This document shows, piece after piece, positions 54,108 to 61,745 of a stretch of 64,000 bases of DNA (position 1 is its first letter; every line of letters starts with the position of its first letter). The translations under genes and the position numbers were made by a program. Origin of the DNA: Hyphomicrobiales bacterium (GTDB lineage Bacteria; Pseudomonadota; Alphaproteobacteria; Rhizobiales; Rhizobiaceae); the NCBI GenBank assembly GCA_900471925.1, contig UCGV01000017.1, positions 124,001-188,000 on the forward strand, read 5' to 3'. Under the pieces are notes generated by a model, which was not told the origin of the DNA, ran no database searches, and was given only the letters and a program-made list of their open reading frames with translations.

Positions 54108-54947
54108 ATGCATCTTGGCGCAGTCTTGAACATTCCTGATCTCCAGAAGCTCGGGCTTACCGCGGGTCCAGCGGAGGATATCGCAGAACTGCCGGAAGCC
54201 GAACGCTCCGACCTCCGCCTGAGCTTTGAGCAGGCTGGGATCATCCCGGCACAGACCGGAGGTTATTGTAATCTTGTGAGCACCGACGAGGCGCATCGCC
54301 GGAAATGCGTAGCCAGGTTGCGTGAAACACTCGCTGCGGCCGAGCAAGCAGGAATTCGCACCGTCATTTGCGGGGGCGGGCACCGGGATCCGGACTGCCC
54401 GGAGGCGGTCTTTTCGCCGCATCCCAATAACTGGACGCAGCCCGCGCGTGAGGTTCTGGCTCAAAGCTGCGCCGAGGTCCTTGATGGGTTCTCCTCGAAG
54501 GTCACGAAGTTGACGATTGAGACCTGGGTGATGACGCCGTTGGACTCACCGCGCGCCGCCCGCGATCTGGTCGATGCGGTGAAACATCCTAACCTCGGCA
54601 TCTTGTTCGATCCGGTCAACATGATGAATCTCGATCGCCATTTCCGAACTGGCGAGTTCGTAGCGGAGTGCATCGACACATTCGGGGATGCCATCACACA
54701 TGTCCATGCAAAGGACACCCGCATCCTTGCGGATCGCTTTACTTACCATATGGCCGAGGTGCCCATCGGCAGCGGACGCATGGATTACGCCCGCCTGCTT
54801 CGTGAAATGACTCGCCTGCCCGAGGACGTGCCCCTGATTATTGAACATCTTGATACATTTGACGCCTATGCGGCAGCCGCGGCCAAGCTGCGCGAGATCG
54901 CGGCTGCCGAAGGTATAGAGTTCGCTGGCAAGGGTAGGGCGGCATGA
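54108..54947 (+). CDS. Sugar phosphate isomerase/epimerase family protein (second TIM barrel)
   Basis: 279 residues from the ATG at 54108 (AGAGGAAG upstream; GTG at 54102 is also in frame). Metal-site style motifs: LTIETWVMTPLDSP (Glu), GILFDPVNMMNLD (Asp), ITHVHAKDTRI (His and Asp) and PLIIEHLDTFD (Glu). It is only distantly similar to the first TIM barrel of the operon, so the two likely act at different steps. Its stop overlaps the ATPase ATG. Confidence 0.87.
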   Translation: MHLGAVLNIPDLQKLGLTAGPAEDIAELPEAERSDLRLSFEQAGIIPAQTGGYCNLVSTDEAHRRKCVARLRETLAAAEQAGIRTVICGGGHRDPDCPEAVFSPHPNNWTQPAREVLAQSCAEVLDGFSSKVTKLTIETWVMTPLDSPRAARDLVDAVKHPNLGILFDPVNMMNLDRHFRTGEFVAECIDTFGDAITHVHAKDTRILADRFTYHMAEVPIGSGRMDYARLLREMTRLPEDVPLIIEHLDTFDAYAAAAAKLREIAAAEGIEFAGKGRAA

Positions 54948-56017
54948 CAACGGAGCAGGAGCTGTTCGTTAGAGCATCATCTCTGACCATTCGCGAGGTC
55001 GTCAAGGACTATGGAGCGCATCGGGCAATCCACGGCGTCAGTCTCGATGTTGCGCCCGGCGAGTTCGTTGTGCTCGTTGGACCGTCCGGCTGTGGAAAAT
55101 CTACCCTGTTACGCATGGTCGCTGGCCTCGAAACGATCTCGGGAGGTGAGGTCAAGGTAGATGGCCGTGTTGTCAACGAGGTCGAATCCAAAGACCGGGA
55201 CATGGCAATGGTCTTCCAGAACTATGCGCTCTATCCGCACCTGACAGTACGAGAAAACATGGGCTTTTCGCTCAGCCTGCGCCGCGCTCCAAAGGGGGAA
55301 ATCCGCGAAAAGGTTGACGCCGTCGCAAAAATTCTGGGACTGGAGGCAATCCTCGACAGACGGCCCTCCGCGCTCTCCGGCGGCCAACGGCAGCGTGTTG
55401 CAATGGGTCGAGCGATCGTGCGTCAGCCGAGAGTATTTCTGTTCGACGAGCCGCTATCCAATCTGGACGCAAAGCTTCGTGTGCAGATGCGGGCCGAGAT
55501 CAAGCGCATGCATCAGCGCTTCCGGACAACGACGATTTACGTGACACACGACCAAGTCGAAGCGATGACCATGGGCGACAAGATCGTAGTGCTGCGCGAT
55601 GGGCGCATCGAACAGAGTGGTCCACCACTGGCCCTGTTCGATGAGCCAGCGAATACCTTTGTTGCCCAATTCATTGGAAGCCCATCTATGAACATACTTC
55701 CCGGTAAGATGACGGGCGAAGGTTTTCTGACCGACGGTGGAGTACTTCTTGCCGCCGATACATCGAAGACACAGGCCCGATTTTACGGTGTTCGGCCTGA
55801 CGACGTTACCGTCTCAAGGGAAGGTGTGGAGGCAGTGGTCACGATCCTTGAGCCGTTTGGGTCGGAAACTTTGATTGGAACAACGTTGGGCGATGCCGAA
55901 TTTACCGCAGTCGTGCGAGAGCGTGTCGCGCTTGAGCCTGCCGACACTGTGCGGCTGCTCCCCAACTCGCAGCGCACTCATCTTTTCGATGAACGCGGGG
56001 TCCGAATATGCGGCTAG
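54944..56017 (+). CDS. ABC transporter ATP-binding protein, CUT1 (UgpC/MsmK-like)
   Basis: 357 residues. Walker A GPSGCGKSTLLRMVAG, Q-loop FQNYALYPHLTV, signature LSGGQRQRVAMGRAIVR, Walker B VFLFDEPLSNLDAKLR and switch His in YVTHDQVEAMTMGD. The last ~120 residues are the regulatory TOBE/MalK-type domain (GVRPDDVTV near its centre). The ATG overlaps the stop of the isomerase gene (ATGA). It energises the 49895-53013 importer and ends the operon. Confidence 0.93.
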   Translation: MTTEQELFVRASSLTIREVVKDYGAHRAIHGVSLDVAPGEFVVLVGPSGCGKSTLLRMVAGLETISGGEVKVDGRVVNEVESKDRDMAMVFQNYALYPHLTVRENMGFSLSLRRAPKGEIREKVDAVAKILGLEAILDRRPSALSGGQRQRVAMGRAIVRQPRVFLFDEPLSNLDAKLRVQMRAEIKRMHQRFRTTTIYVTHDQVEAMTMGDKIVVLRDGRIEQSGPPLALFDEPANTFVAQFIGSPSMNILPGKMTGEGFLTDGGVLLAADTSKTQARFYGVRPDDVTVSREGVEAVVTILEPFGSETLIGTTLGDAEFTAVVRERVALEPADTVRLLPNSQRTHLFDERGVRICG

Positions 56018-56692
56018 ACTATGGTGCTGTCCTGTAGTCGATTTCGTACCGGCGGTCGAACTCCACGGAAACGAGAGTTTTGCAAGCGCGATCAAATAAA
56101 AGATTTCCGCGCGGGGCCGGAGCAAGACATGGTTGGCCAATTCACGAACAGAATTGAGGGGATCCGCACTCAAGTGGACCCCGCAATCTGGCCAATCGGC
56201 ACCGTCGCAGCCGATGCTCAAGTTCGCCTCTGGCGCGTAGATCCCTCGGCTGTCATTGGATACAAAAATCTGTAGTTCTAAATCCGGTAACCGCTCACTG
56301 AACTCAGGCAGGCGTGGTATCTGCCAGCGTTCCAGTAAGGCCGGCTAGCAAATCAAGACAAAATAGCTAGCGGCTGAGAGGTGGTTCACGCGCGCGGCCG
56401 GCCTCCCCGTTGACGATGAAGAATGAACGCAGTCAATATGTTGACGAGGGCAAAGCCGCGCTTCGAAGCGAGCCGCGCGTGGATCTTGCCGGACCAGGGC
56501 TACAAGGAAACAGAGCGCGCGGCGCAGACAACGCGCGTCGTGATGTGCCGGCCGCAATCTCGGCCTTCGAAGAGACGATGTGGTCGCTCGTCCGCTTCAC
56601 GCTTTATCGCGACGCGCCGCTGATATCAGGTGATGGCCAGATCTACCGGGTCGGTCATATGTCCCTGCCCGCTTAAGCCGATCTGCCCAAAA
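56018..56692. other. 675-bp interval, no secure gene
   Basis: Two overlapping plus frames at 56410-56676 and 56423-56623 give short products in different frames, neither recognised. The sequence near 56423-56676 keeps high third-position GC in parts, so a decayed core gene flanking pykA is possible. Nothing else was recognised. Confidence 0.35.
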
Positions 56693-56723
56693 GAAAAAAC
56701 CCGCCGTGTTCGCGGCGGGTTTT
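56693..56723 (-). terminator. Rho-independent terminator of pykA
   Basis: CCCGCCG (56700-56706) and CGGCGGG (56713-56719) form a GC-rich stem around TGTTCG. On the minus strand the stem is followed by a T-run (complement of AAAAAA at 56694-56699), as required for termination of pykA. On the plus strand it is followed by TTTT, so it may act in both directions. Confidence 0.85.
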
Positions 56724-56746
56724 GTATTCCTGGCAATCTTTGAGGA

Positions 56747-58186
56747 TCAGATGCCGCTGCGGCCGTCGGAGCCGATATAGGCGATGCGGATCATGTTGGT
56801 AGCACCCGGCGTGCCGAGCGGAACGCCAGCCGAGATGATGATGCGGTCGCCGGGCTTGCCGAAGCCTTCGTCGGCAACGATGCGGCAGGCGCGGTTGACC
56901 ATGTCGTCGAGGTCGGTCGCATCGTGGGTGACGACGCAGTGCAGGCCCCAGACGATCGCCAGACGGCGGGCCGTCTTGATGATCGGCGACAGCGCCAGGA
57001 TCGGCACCTGCGGGCGCTCGCGCGAGGCGCGCAGACCCGTCGTGCCCGACGAGGTGTAACAGACGATCGCCGAGAGCTTCAGCGTTTCGGCAATCTGGCG
57101 GCCGGCGAGCGAGATCGCGTCGGCACCGGTTGCCTCGGGCTGAGCGCGCTGCGCGTAGATGATACCCGGGTAATGCGGCTCGCGCTCGATGGCGGTGGCG
57201 ATCGACGCCATGGTGGCCACGGCTTCGACCGGATAGTCGCCCGATGCCGATTCAGCCGAGAGCATGACGGCGTCGGCGCCTTCGAAAACGGCGGTCGCAA
57301 CGTCAGAGACTTCGGCGCGGGTCGGAACCGGCGCAGTGATCATCGATTCCAGCATCTGCGTCGCGACGACGACGGGCTTGCCTGAACGGCGGCAGGCGCG
57401 GATCAGCTGCTTCTGGATGCCGGGAACGGCTTCGAGCGGCATTTCGACGCCGAGGTCGCCACGGGCAACCATCAGGGCATCGGACAGCTCGATGATTTCT
57501 TCGATGCGCTCGATCGCCTGCGGCTTCTCGATCTTCGACATGATGCCGACGCGGCCCTTGGCGATCTTGCGCACTTCGGCGAGATCTTCCGGGCGCTGCA
57601 CGAAGGAAAGCGCGACCCAGTCGACGTCGTCGGTGGCGAGAACGGCATCCAGATCGACGCGGTCCTTATCCGTCAGAACGCCGACAGTGAGCAGCGTATC
57701 GGGAAGGCTGACGCCCTTGCGGTCGGAAATCTTGGTGCCCGAGATAACCGTGGTGACGATGCTCTTGCCGTCGCACTTTTCAGCGCGAAGGGCGAGCTTG
57801 CCGTCGTCGATCAGCAGGCGGTGGCCCGGCTGTACCGATTCCAGGATTTCCGGGTGCGGCAGGAAGACGCGGGTGGCATCGCCGGGCGCTTCGTTGTTGT
57901 CGAGCGTAAAGGTCTGGCCGGGCTTCAGGTCGACCTTGGTATCGGCGAACTTGCCGACGCGAAGCTTTGGGCCCTGCAGGTCGGCGAGAATGCCGATCGG
58001 GCGGCCGGAGCGGGCTTCGACCGAGCGGATGCGCTGGATCAGCGAGCGCATCACGTCATGGCTTGCATGGCTCATGTTGATGCGGAAGACATCGGCACCA
58101 GCCTGGTGCAGCTTCTCGATCATCGCTTCGTCGCTGGAGGCGGGGCCGAGCGTGGCGAGGATTTTTACTTTGCGGTTACGCTTCAT
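56747..58186 (-). CDS. pykA: Pyruvate kinase
   Basis: 479 residues from the ATG at 58186. The conserved set is complete: KVKILATLGPASS, FRINMSHASHD, GILADLQGPKLRVG, the Lys and metal Glu in IMSKIEKPQAIERI, ALMVARGDLGVEMP, and VATQMLESMI. It converts phosphoenolpyruvate and ADP to pyruvate and ATP in lower glycolysis. Its ATG overlaps the DUF1036 stop (TGATG), the normal rhizobial arrangement. Codon use is strongly GC-ending, as for a core gene. Its usual upstream region has been replaced beyond the truncated DUF1036 gene. The promoter may therefore be lost or be supplied by the leuC-leuD-hydrolase unit upstream. Confidence 0.97.
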   Translation of the reverse strand: MKRNRKVKILATLGPASSDEAMIEKLHQAGADVFRINMSHASHDVMRSLIQRIRSVEARSGRPIGILADLQGPKLRVGKFADTKVDLKPGQTFTLDNNEAPGDATRVFLPHPEILESVQPGHRLLIDDGKLALRAEKCDGKSIVTTVISGTKISDRKGVSLPDTLLTVGVLTDKDRVDLDAVLATDDVDWVALSFVQRPEDLAEVRKIAKGRVGIMSKIEKPQAIERIEEIIELSDALMVARGDLGVEMPLEAVPGIQKQLIRACRRSGKPVVVATQMLESMITAPVPTRAEVSDVATAVFEGADAVMLSAESASGDYPVEAVATMASIATAIEREPHYPGIIYAQRAQPEATGADAISLAGRQIAETLKLSAIVCYTSSGTTGLRASRERPQVPILALSPIIKTARRLAIVWGLHCVVTHDATDLDDMVNRACRIVADEGFGKPGDRIIISAGVPLGTPGATNMIRIAYIGSDGRSGI

Positions 58187-58585
58187 CAATTCGGGCTTTC
58201 TTGCGTTCCGGGCGTATCGGAAAGTTGGACCATCCAGCTACCCTGGCGGCCCGTATCATATTCCTTGAACCCCATCTTCTGGTAGCCACGGGCATAGCAA
58301 TCATTGACGCCCGTGATCTTGAACTCGTTCTCCGCTACGCACATCTGCACATCGCCCGTCCAACGGCCTCCCCGGGCGGGCCTCTTCTGCGTAGAGGTAG
58401 TAATATCGCGACTGCAGCTCTCCTTCGATCACCGTCGCGCAGGTCGTTGCCGGGACCTGCCACCAGCCTTCGGTGATCCAGCCATCCTTGGCACGATAGC
58501 CGATGGCGACGCCGACCAGATTTTGGGAGCCATTGCAGACGCGGAAATCCGCGCGTGCCGCGTTTGCGGCGAAAAATGGCATCAT
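58186..58585 (-). pseudogene. DUF1036 gene, 5'-truncated and frameshifted
   Basis: The frame begins FFAANAARADFRVCNGSQN, which is the end of the normal signal peptide and the start of the mature DUF1036 domain; the signal's positive head and core are missing. Matching sequence continues through VGVAIGYRAKDGWITEGWWQ to YLYAEEARPG. After a run of four C's (58370-58373, plus strand) the domain continues in another frame (GRWTGDVQMCVAENEF, then CYARGYQKMGFKEY) to a TGA overlapping the pykA ATG. One extra base in the run explains the shift. Sequencing error at the run is possible, but the lost 5' end is a real junction. Confidence 0.85.
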
Positions 58586-58586
58586 G

Positions 58587-58621
58587 GCGCCTCTGACGAC
58601 GAATTAGGGATGAATCTGGTC
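58587..58621. repeat. Remnant of a LysR gene tail, copy of 47451-47485 region
   Basis: From 58587 the sequence GCGCCTCTGACGACGAATTA and the following bases to 58621 match the LysR gene end near 47451-47485 with two differences. It lies between the truncated DUF1036 gene and the stop of the intact dehalogenase-like gene. It marks the recombination junction: upstream material came from a locus where the LysR gene and the dehalogenase gene were convergent neighbours. Confidence 0.8.
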
Positions 58622-59537
58622 AACGAAAGAATGATCGAAGCTCGGACAGAACGACCTCGGGGCACTCCTCCTGCAGGGTGTGTCCGCAATCTAAGGCATT
58701 CCCGGTTACGTCGACAGCCTTTTCGCGCCAAGTGTCCAGAACATCGTAGAGAGCTCCGACGGTGCCTCTAGCTCCCCAAAGCGCAAGAAGGGGAGCGGTT
58801 ACTCGCTTGCCCTTGTCGTCCTCGTCATGGACGAGATCGATGCCAGCGGAAGCGCGGTAGTCTTCGCAAATTGCATGCCTTGTGGCCGGATCAAGGTAGC
58901 AGCGGAGATATTCCGCTAAAGCCGCTGCCTCCGTGGCGTTAGCAATCTTGTTCTGCCCATCGATATGTTTGCGCAGGAAAAATTCTGGATCGGCTTCTAT
59001 CAACCTCTCCGGCAACGGATAAGGCTGGATCAAAAAAAACCACCAGAAGTACCGCGTCGCAAATACCTTGTCGGTGCGGGCATACATCGTCGCGGTCGGT
59101 GCGATATCGAAGAGGGCAATTTTGGCAACGGCATCCGGATAGTCGAGTGCCATGCGATGGGCAACGCGGCCACCGCGGTCATGACCGACCACGAAAAATC
59201 GCTCGTGCCCAAGGGCTCGCATGAGCGCAACCGGGTCCTTCGCCATCTCTCGCTTGGAGTAGTTGATGTGATCCGCTCCGCCGGCGGGTTTGCTGCTGTC
59301 GCCGTAGCCGCGCAAATCAGGGGCGATCACGGTGAACGTTTCGGCCAAGTCCGGCGCGATCTTACGCCAGGTGACATGGGTCTGCGGATGCCCGTGGAGA
59401 AGCAGAAGCGGCGGCCCATTGCCTGCAGATGCATACCGGATCCGAATGTTGTCGCCGTATTCGAAATCTTTGAGATCGAAACCGCGAAGGAAATTCGACG
59501 ATCCAATTGTGGTGAAGCTGGGTCGGGACGTTGTCAT
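58620..59537 (-). CDS. Alpha/beta hydrolase, haloacetate (fluoroacetate) dehalogenase-like
   Basis: 305 residues from the ATG at 59537, which shares an A with the leuD stop (TGATG); an ATG at 59549 adds four residues. LLLLHGHPQTHVTWRKIAPDLAE, DLRGYGDSSKP and HINYSKREMAKD lead to the nucleophile Asp in VVGHDRGGRVAHRMALD with both substrate-binding Args. The catalytic His is in LDCGHTLQEECP. This is the fluoroacetate/haloacetate dehalogenase pattern. The halide-pocket His-Trp pair of known fluoroacetate dehalogenases reads Trp-Trp here (RYFWWFFLIQP), so halide use is uncertain. It is the third gene of a coupled unit with leuC and leuD. Confidence 0.86.
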   Translation of the reverse strand: MTTSRPSFTTIGSSNFLRGFDLKDFEYGDNIRIRYASAGNGPPLLLLHGHPQTHVTWRKIAPDLAETFTVIAPDLRGYGDSSKPAGGADHINYSKREMAKDPVALMRALGHERFFVVGHDRGGRVAHRMALDYPDAVAKIALFDIAPTATMYARTDKVFATRYFWWFFLIQPYPLPERLIEADPEFFLRKHIDGQNKIANATEAAALAEYLRCYLDPATRHAICEDYRASAGIDLVHDEDDKGKRVTAPLLALWGARGTVGALYDVLDTWREKAVDVTGNALDCGHTLQEECPEVVLSELRSFFR

Positions 59538-60142
59538 CAGATCAACCATGGATTCTCAAGTAACCGCTTGTTTTGGAACGCGAGGATTTCATCGCGAAAG
59601 GTAAGAGTTTGGCCGATTGCGTCCAGCCCCATCATCAAACCGCTCTTTAGCATAGGATCGATATCAAACGGCAGATTCAGTCCGGCTCCGATGATGCTTT
59701 GGTCCTGAAGATCGATGGTCAGCGTGCTGGCCTCCGATGAAGAGACCGCCTGCATCAGGCTATCCATCCCGTCTTCCGGCATCGTAATTGCCAGCAATCC
59801 ATTGCGGGCACAGTTGTCAAAGAAAATACCGGCAAAGGTCGTCCCGATGAGCGCTCGGATTCCATATTGCATCAAGCCCCAAACGGCGTGCTCGCGGCTC
59901 GACCCGCAGCCGAAATTCGGGCCGACGGCGAGGAACTTCGCGTCTCTCCATTCGGGCGTGTTCAGGATGAAGTCCGGACGTTCGTTGCCATGTTGATCAA
60001 ATCGCAAATTATGGAACAGGCCCTCCTTCAAGCCGCTGCGATCGACGCCCTTGAGAAATTGCTTGGGCATGATGACATCGGTGTCGACATTCGCTGCAGG
60101 AAGCGGCGCAACCGTTCCGGTGACATTCACAAACGCTTCCAT
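59537..60142 (-). CDS. leuD: 3-isopropylmalate dehydratase small subunit (LeuD-like)
   Basis: 201 residues: VAPLPAANVDTDVIMPKQFLKG at the start, then VGPNFGCGSSREHAVWGL and FAGIFFDNCARNGLLAI, the swivel-domain motifs of LeuD. It pairs with LeuC to move water between C2 and C3 hydroxyacids through an aconitase-type cluster. It overlaps leuC upstream and the hydrolase downstream (TGATG at both ends). The setting with DctA and a racemase-family gene points to a catabolic copy, for example maleate or citraconate hydration, rather than leucine synthesis. Confidence 0.93.
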   Translation of the reverse strand: MEAFVNVTGTVAPLPAANVDTDVIMPKQFLKGVDRSGLKEGLFHNLRFDQHGNERPDFILNTPEWRDAKFLAVGPNFGCGSSREHAVWGLMQYGIRALIGTTFAGIFFDNCARNGLLAITMPEDGMDSLMQAVSSSEASTLTIDLQDQSIIGAGLNLPFDIDPMLKSGLMMGLDAIGQTLTFRDEILAFQNKRLLENPWLI

Positions 60143-61566
60143 CAGTTCGTCTCCAGAAATTGCCGAGTGTCGGCCAAATGACCCGCGATCGCGGATGCGG
60201 CAACCATCGCCGGGCTCATCAGATGCGTGCGCCCGCCGGTCCCCTGCCGACCCTCAAAATTGCGATTGGTGCTTGAGGCGCATCGCTCGCCGCTCGCAAG
60301 AATATCATCGTTCATTGCAAGGCACATCGAACAGCCAGACTGCCGCCATTCGAAGCCGGCTGAAGTGAAGATTCGGTCGAGCCCTTCGGCCTCGGCCTGC
60401 CGTCTGACGGAGCTGGAGCCAGGTACCACCATTGCGTTCACGCCCGCAGCAATCCTGCGGCCGTCGAGGATGCGTGCGGCATCGCGAAGATCCTCGATCC
60501 GGGCGTTCGTACAGGAACCGATGAAGGCGCGCTGGATAGGAATAGTGTCGATGCGCTGACCAGCTTGGAGCCCCATATAGGCGAGTGCACGCTCCATGTC
60601 GCGACGGCGATCAGGATCGATCTCCCTCCGCGGATCGGGCACAGTCTGCGTTATCCTCACGGCTTGATCCGGGCTGGTTCCCCAGGTCACCATCGGCGCC
60701 ATGTCTGCTGCAGAGAGCCTCACCTCCTTATCGAAGGTCGCTTCCTCATCGCTTTTCAGCGTCTGCCATGTCTTCAAGGCGGCATCCCAAAGTGCGCCCT
60801 TTGGTGCCCGCGCCTTGCCATCAAGATAGGCGATGACCTTTTCGTCCGGCGCGACAAGCGCGCCTCTAGCACCGCATTCGACAGCCATGTTGCACATGGT
60901 CATCCGCGCTTCGACGCTCAAGTTGCGAACGCCGGACCCTTGAAACTCGATTGCGTAACCCGTTGCGCCAGAAGCTCCAATCGCCTCGATCAGCGCCATG
61001 ACGATATCTTTCGAGCGCACCCCTGGGGAGAGCTCTCCGTCGACCGTTACTCGCATGGTCTTCAAGCGCTTGTAGATCAAAGTCTGGGTAGCGAGATAGT
61101 GTTCGATGTCCGACGTGCCAATCCCGAAGCCAAGCGCACCAAGAGCGCCGTAAGTGGTCGTGTGGCTGTCGCCGGCGGCGATGACCATGCCCGGCATGAC
61201 TAGCCCGATTTCCGGCATCACCACGTGCTCGATCCCCTGGAGCGGGTGGAGAACGTCGAAAAGCTCGATACCGAAATCTCTGCAATTTTCTGCGAAGTAA
61301 GCTGTTTGCCTTGCTGCACCGTCGTCCGGCATTTTATCCGTGCGGAGAGCAGCCGTTGGATTGACATGATCTACCGTGCCCAGTGCTGCTTCCGGGCGCC
61401 ACACGGGCCGACCCGCCTCCCGCAATCCGGTAAACGCCTGCGGCGACGTATATTCATTGAGGACCGTCCGATCGACATAGAGCAGGAGCTGATCGCCCCG
61501 TTCGTCAAGAGAGCGGACATGATGACTATCGACAAGTTTGTCGTAGAGCGTACGCGGCTTGGTCAT
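60142..61566 (-). CDS. leuC: 3-isopropylmalate dehydratase large subunit (LeuC-like)
   Basis: 474 residues from the ATG at 61566 (GGAGG ten bases upstream; the frame from 61701 adds an unrelated head). It starts PRTLYDKLVDSHHV as standard LeuC does. It has GDSHTTTYGALGALGFGIGTSD, the cluster Cys in FIGSCTNARIEDLRDAA, and the CxxC pair in WRQSGCSMCLAMNDD, so the [4Fe-4S] site is complete. It heads a three-gene, translationally coupled unit with leuD and the hydrolase, divergent from dctA. Confidence 0.95.
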   Translation of the reverse strand: MTKPRTLYDKLVDSHHVRSLDERGDQLLLYVDRTVLNEYTSPQAFTGLREAGRPVWRPEAALGTVDHVNPTAALRTDKMPDDGAARQTAYFAENCRDFGIELFDVLHPLQGIEHVVMPEIGLVMPGMVIAAGDSHTTTYGALGALGFGIGTSDIEHYLATQTLIYKRLKTMRVTVDGELSPGVRSKDIVMALIEAIGASGATGYAIEFQGSGVRNLSVEARMTMCNMAVECGARGALVAPDEKVIAYLDGKARAPKGALWDAALKTWQTLKSDEEATFDKEVRLSAADMAPMVTWGTSPDQAVRITQTVPDPRREIDPDRRRDMERALAYMGLQAGQRIDTIPIQRAFIGSCTNARIEDLRDAARILDGRRIAAGVNAMVVPGSSSVRRQAEAEGLDRIFTSAGFEWRQSGCSMCLAMNDDILASGERCASSTNRNFEGRQGTGGRTHLMSPAMVAASAIAGHLADTRQFLETN

Positions 61567-61745
61567 CTTTCTTTGGCCTCCGATGTTGGTTTTGCAAGCA
61601 GTTATAGAGGCCGACTTCCAGAAATGTTCATGCAATAATCGGATCAATTTATCGGCTAATCCTGTTGGCGGCGAAGAGCCCATGGGCGCTAAGCTTCGCA
61701 AATACCTGTTCCGCTCCGGCGGGTTGGCTAAGGGAGGAAAGCGAC
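61567..61745. promoter_or_regulatory. Divergent promoter region between leuC and dctA
   Basis: These 179 bases separate the two divergent starts and must carry both promoters. AT-rich sequence is concentrated around 61622-61665 (ATGCAATAATCGG…AATTTATCGGC). No regulator gene is adjacent and no clear palindrome was identified. Confidence 0.45.
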
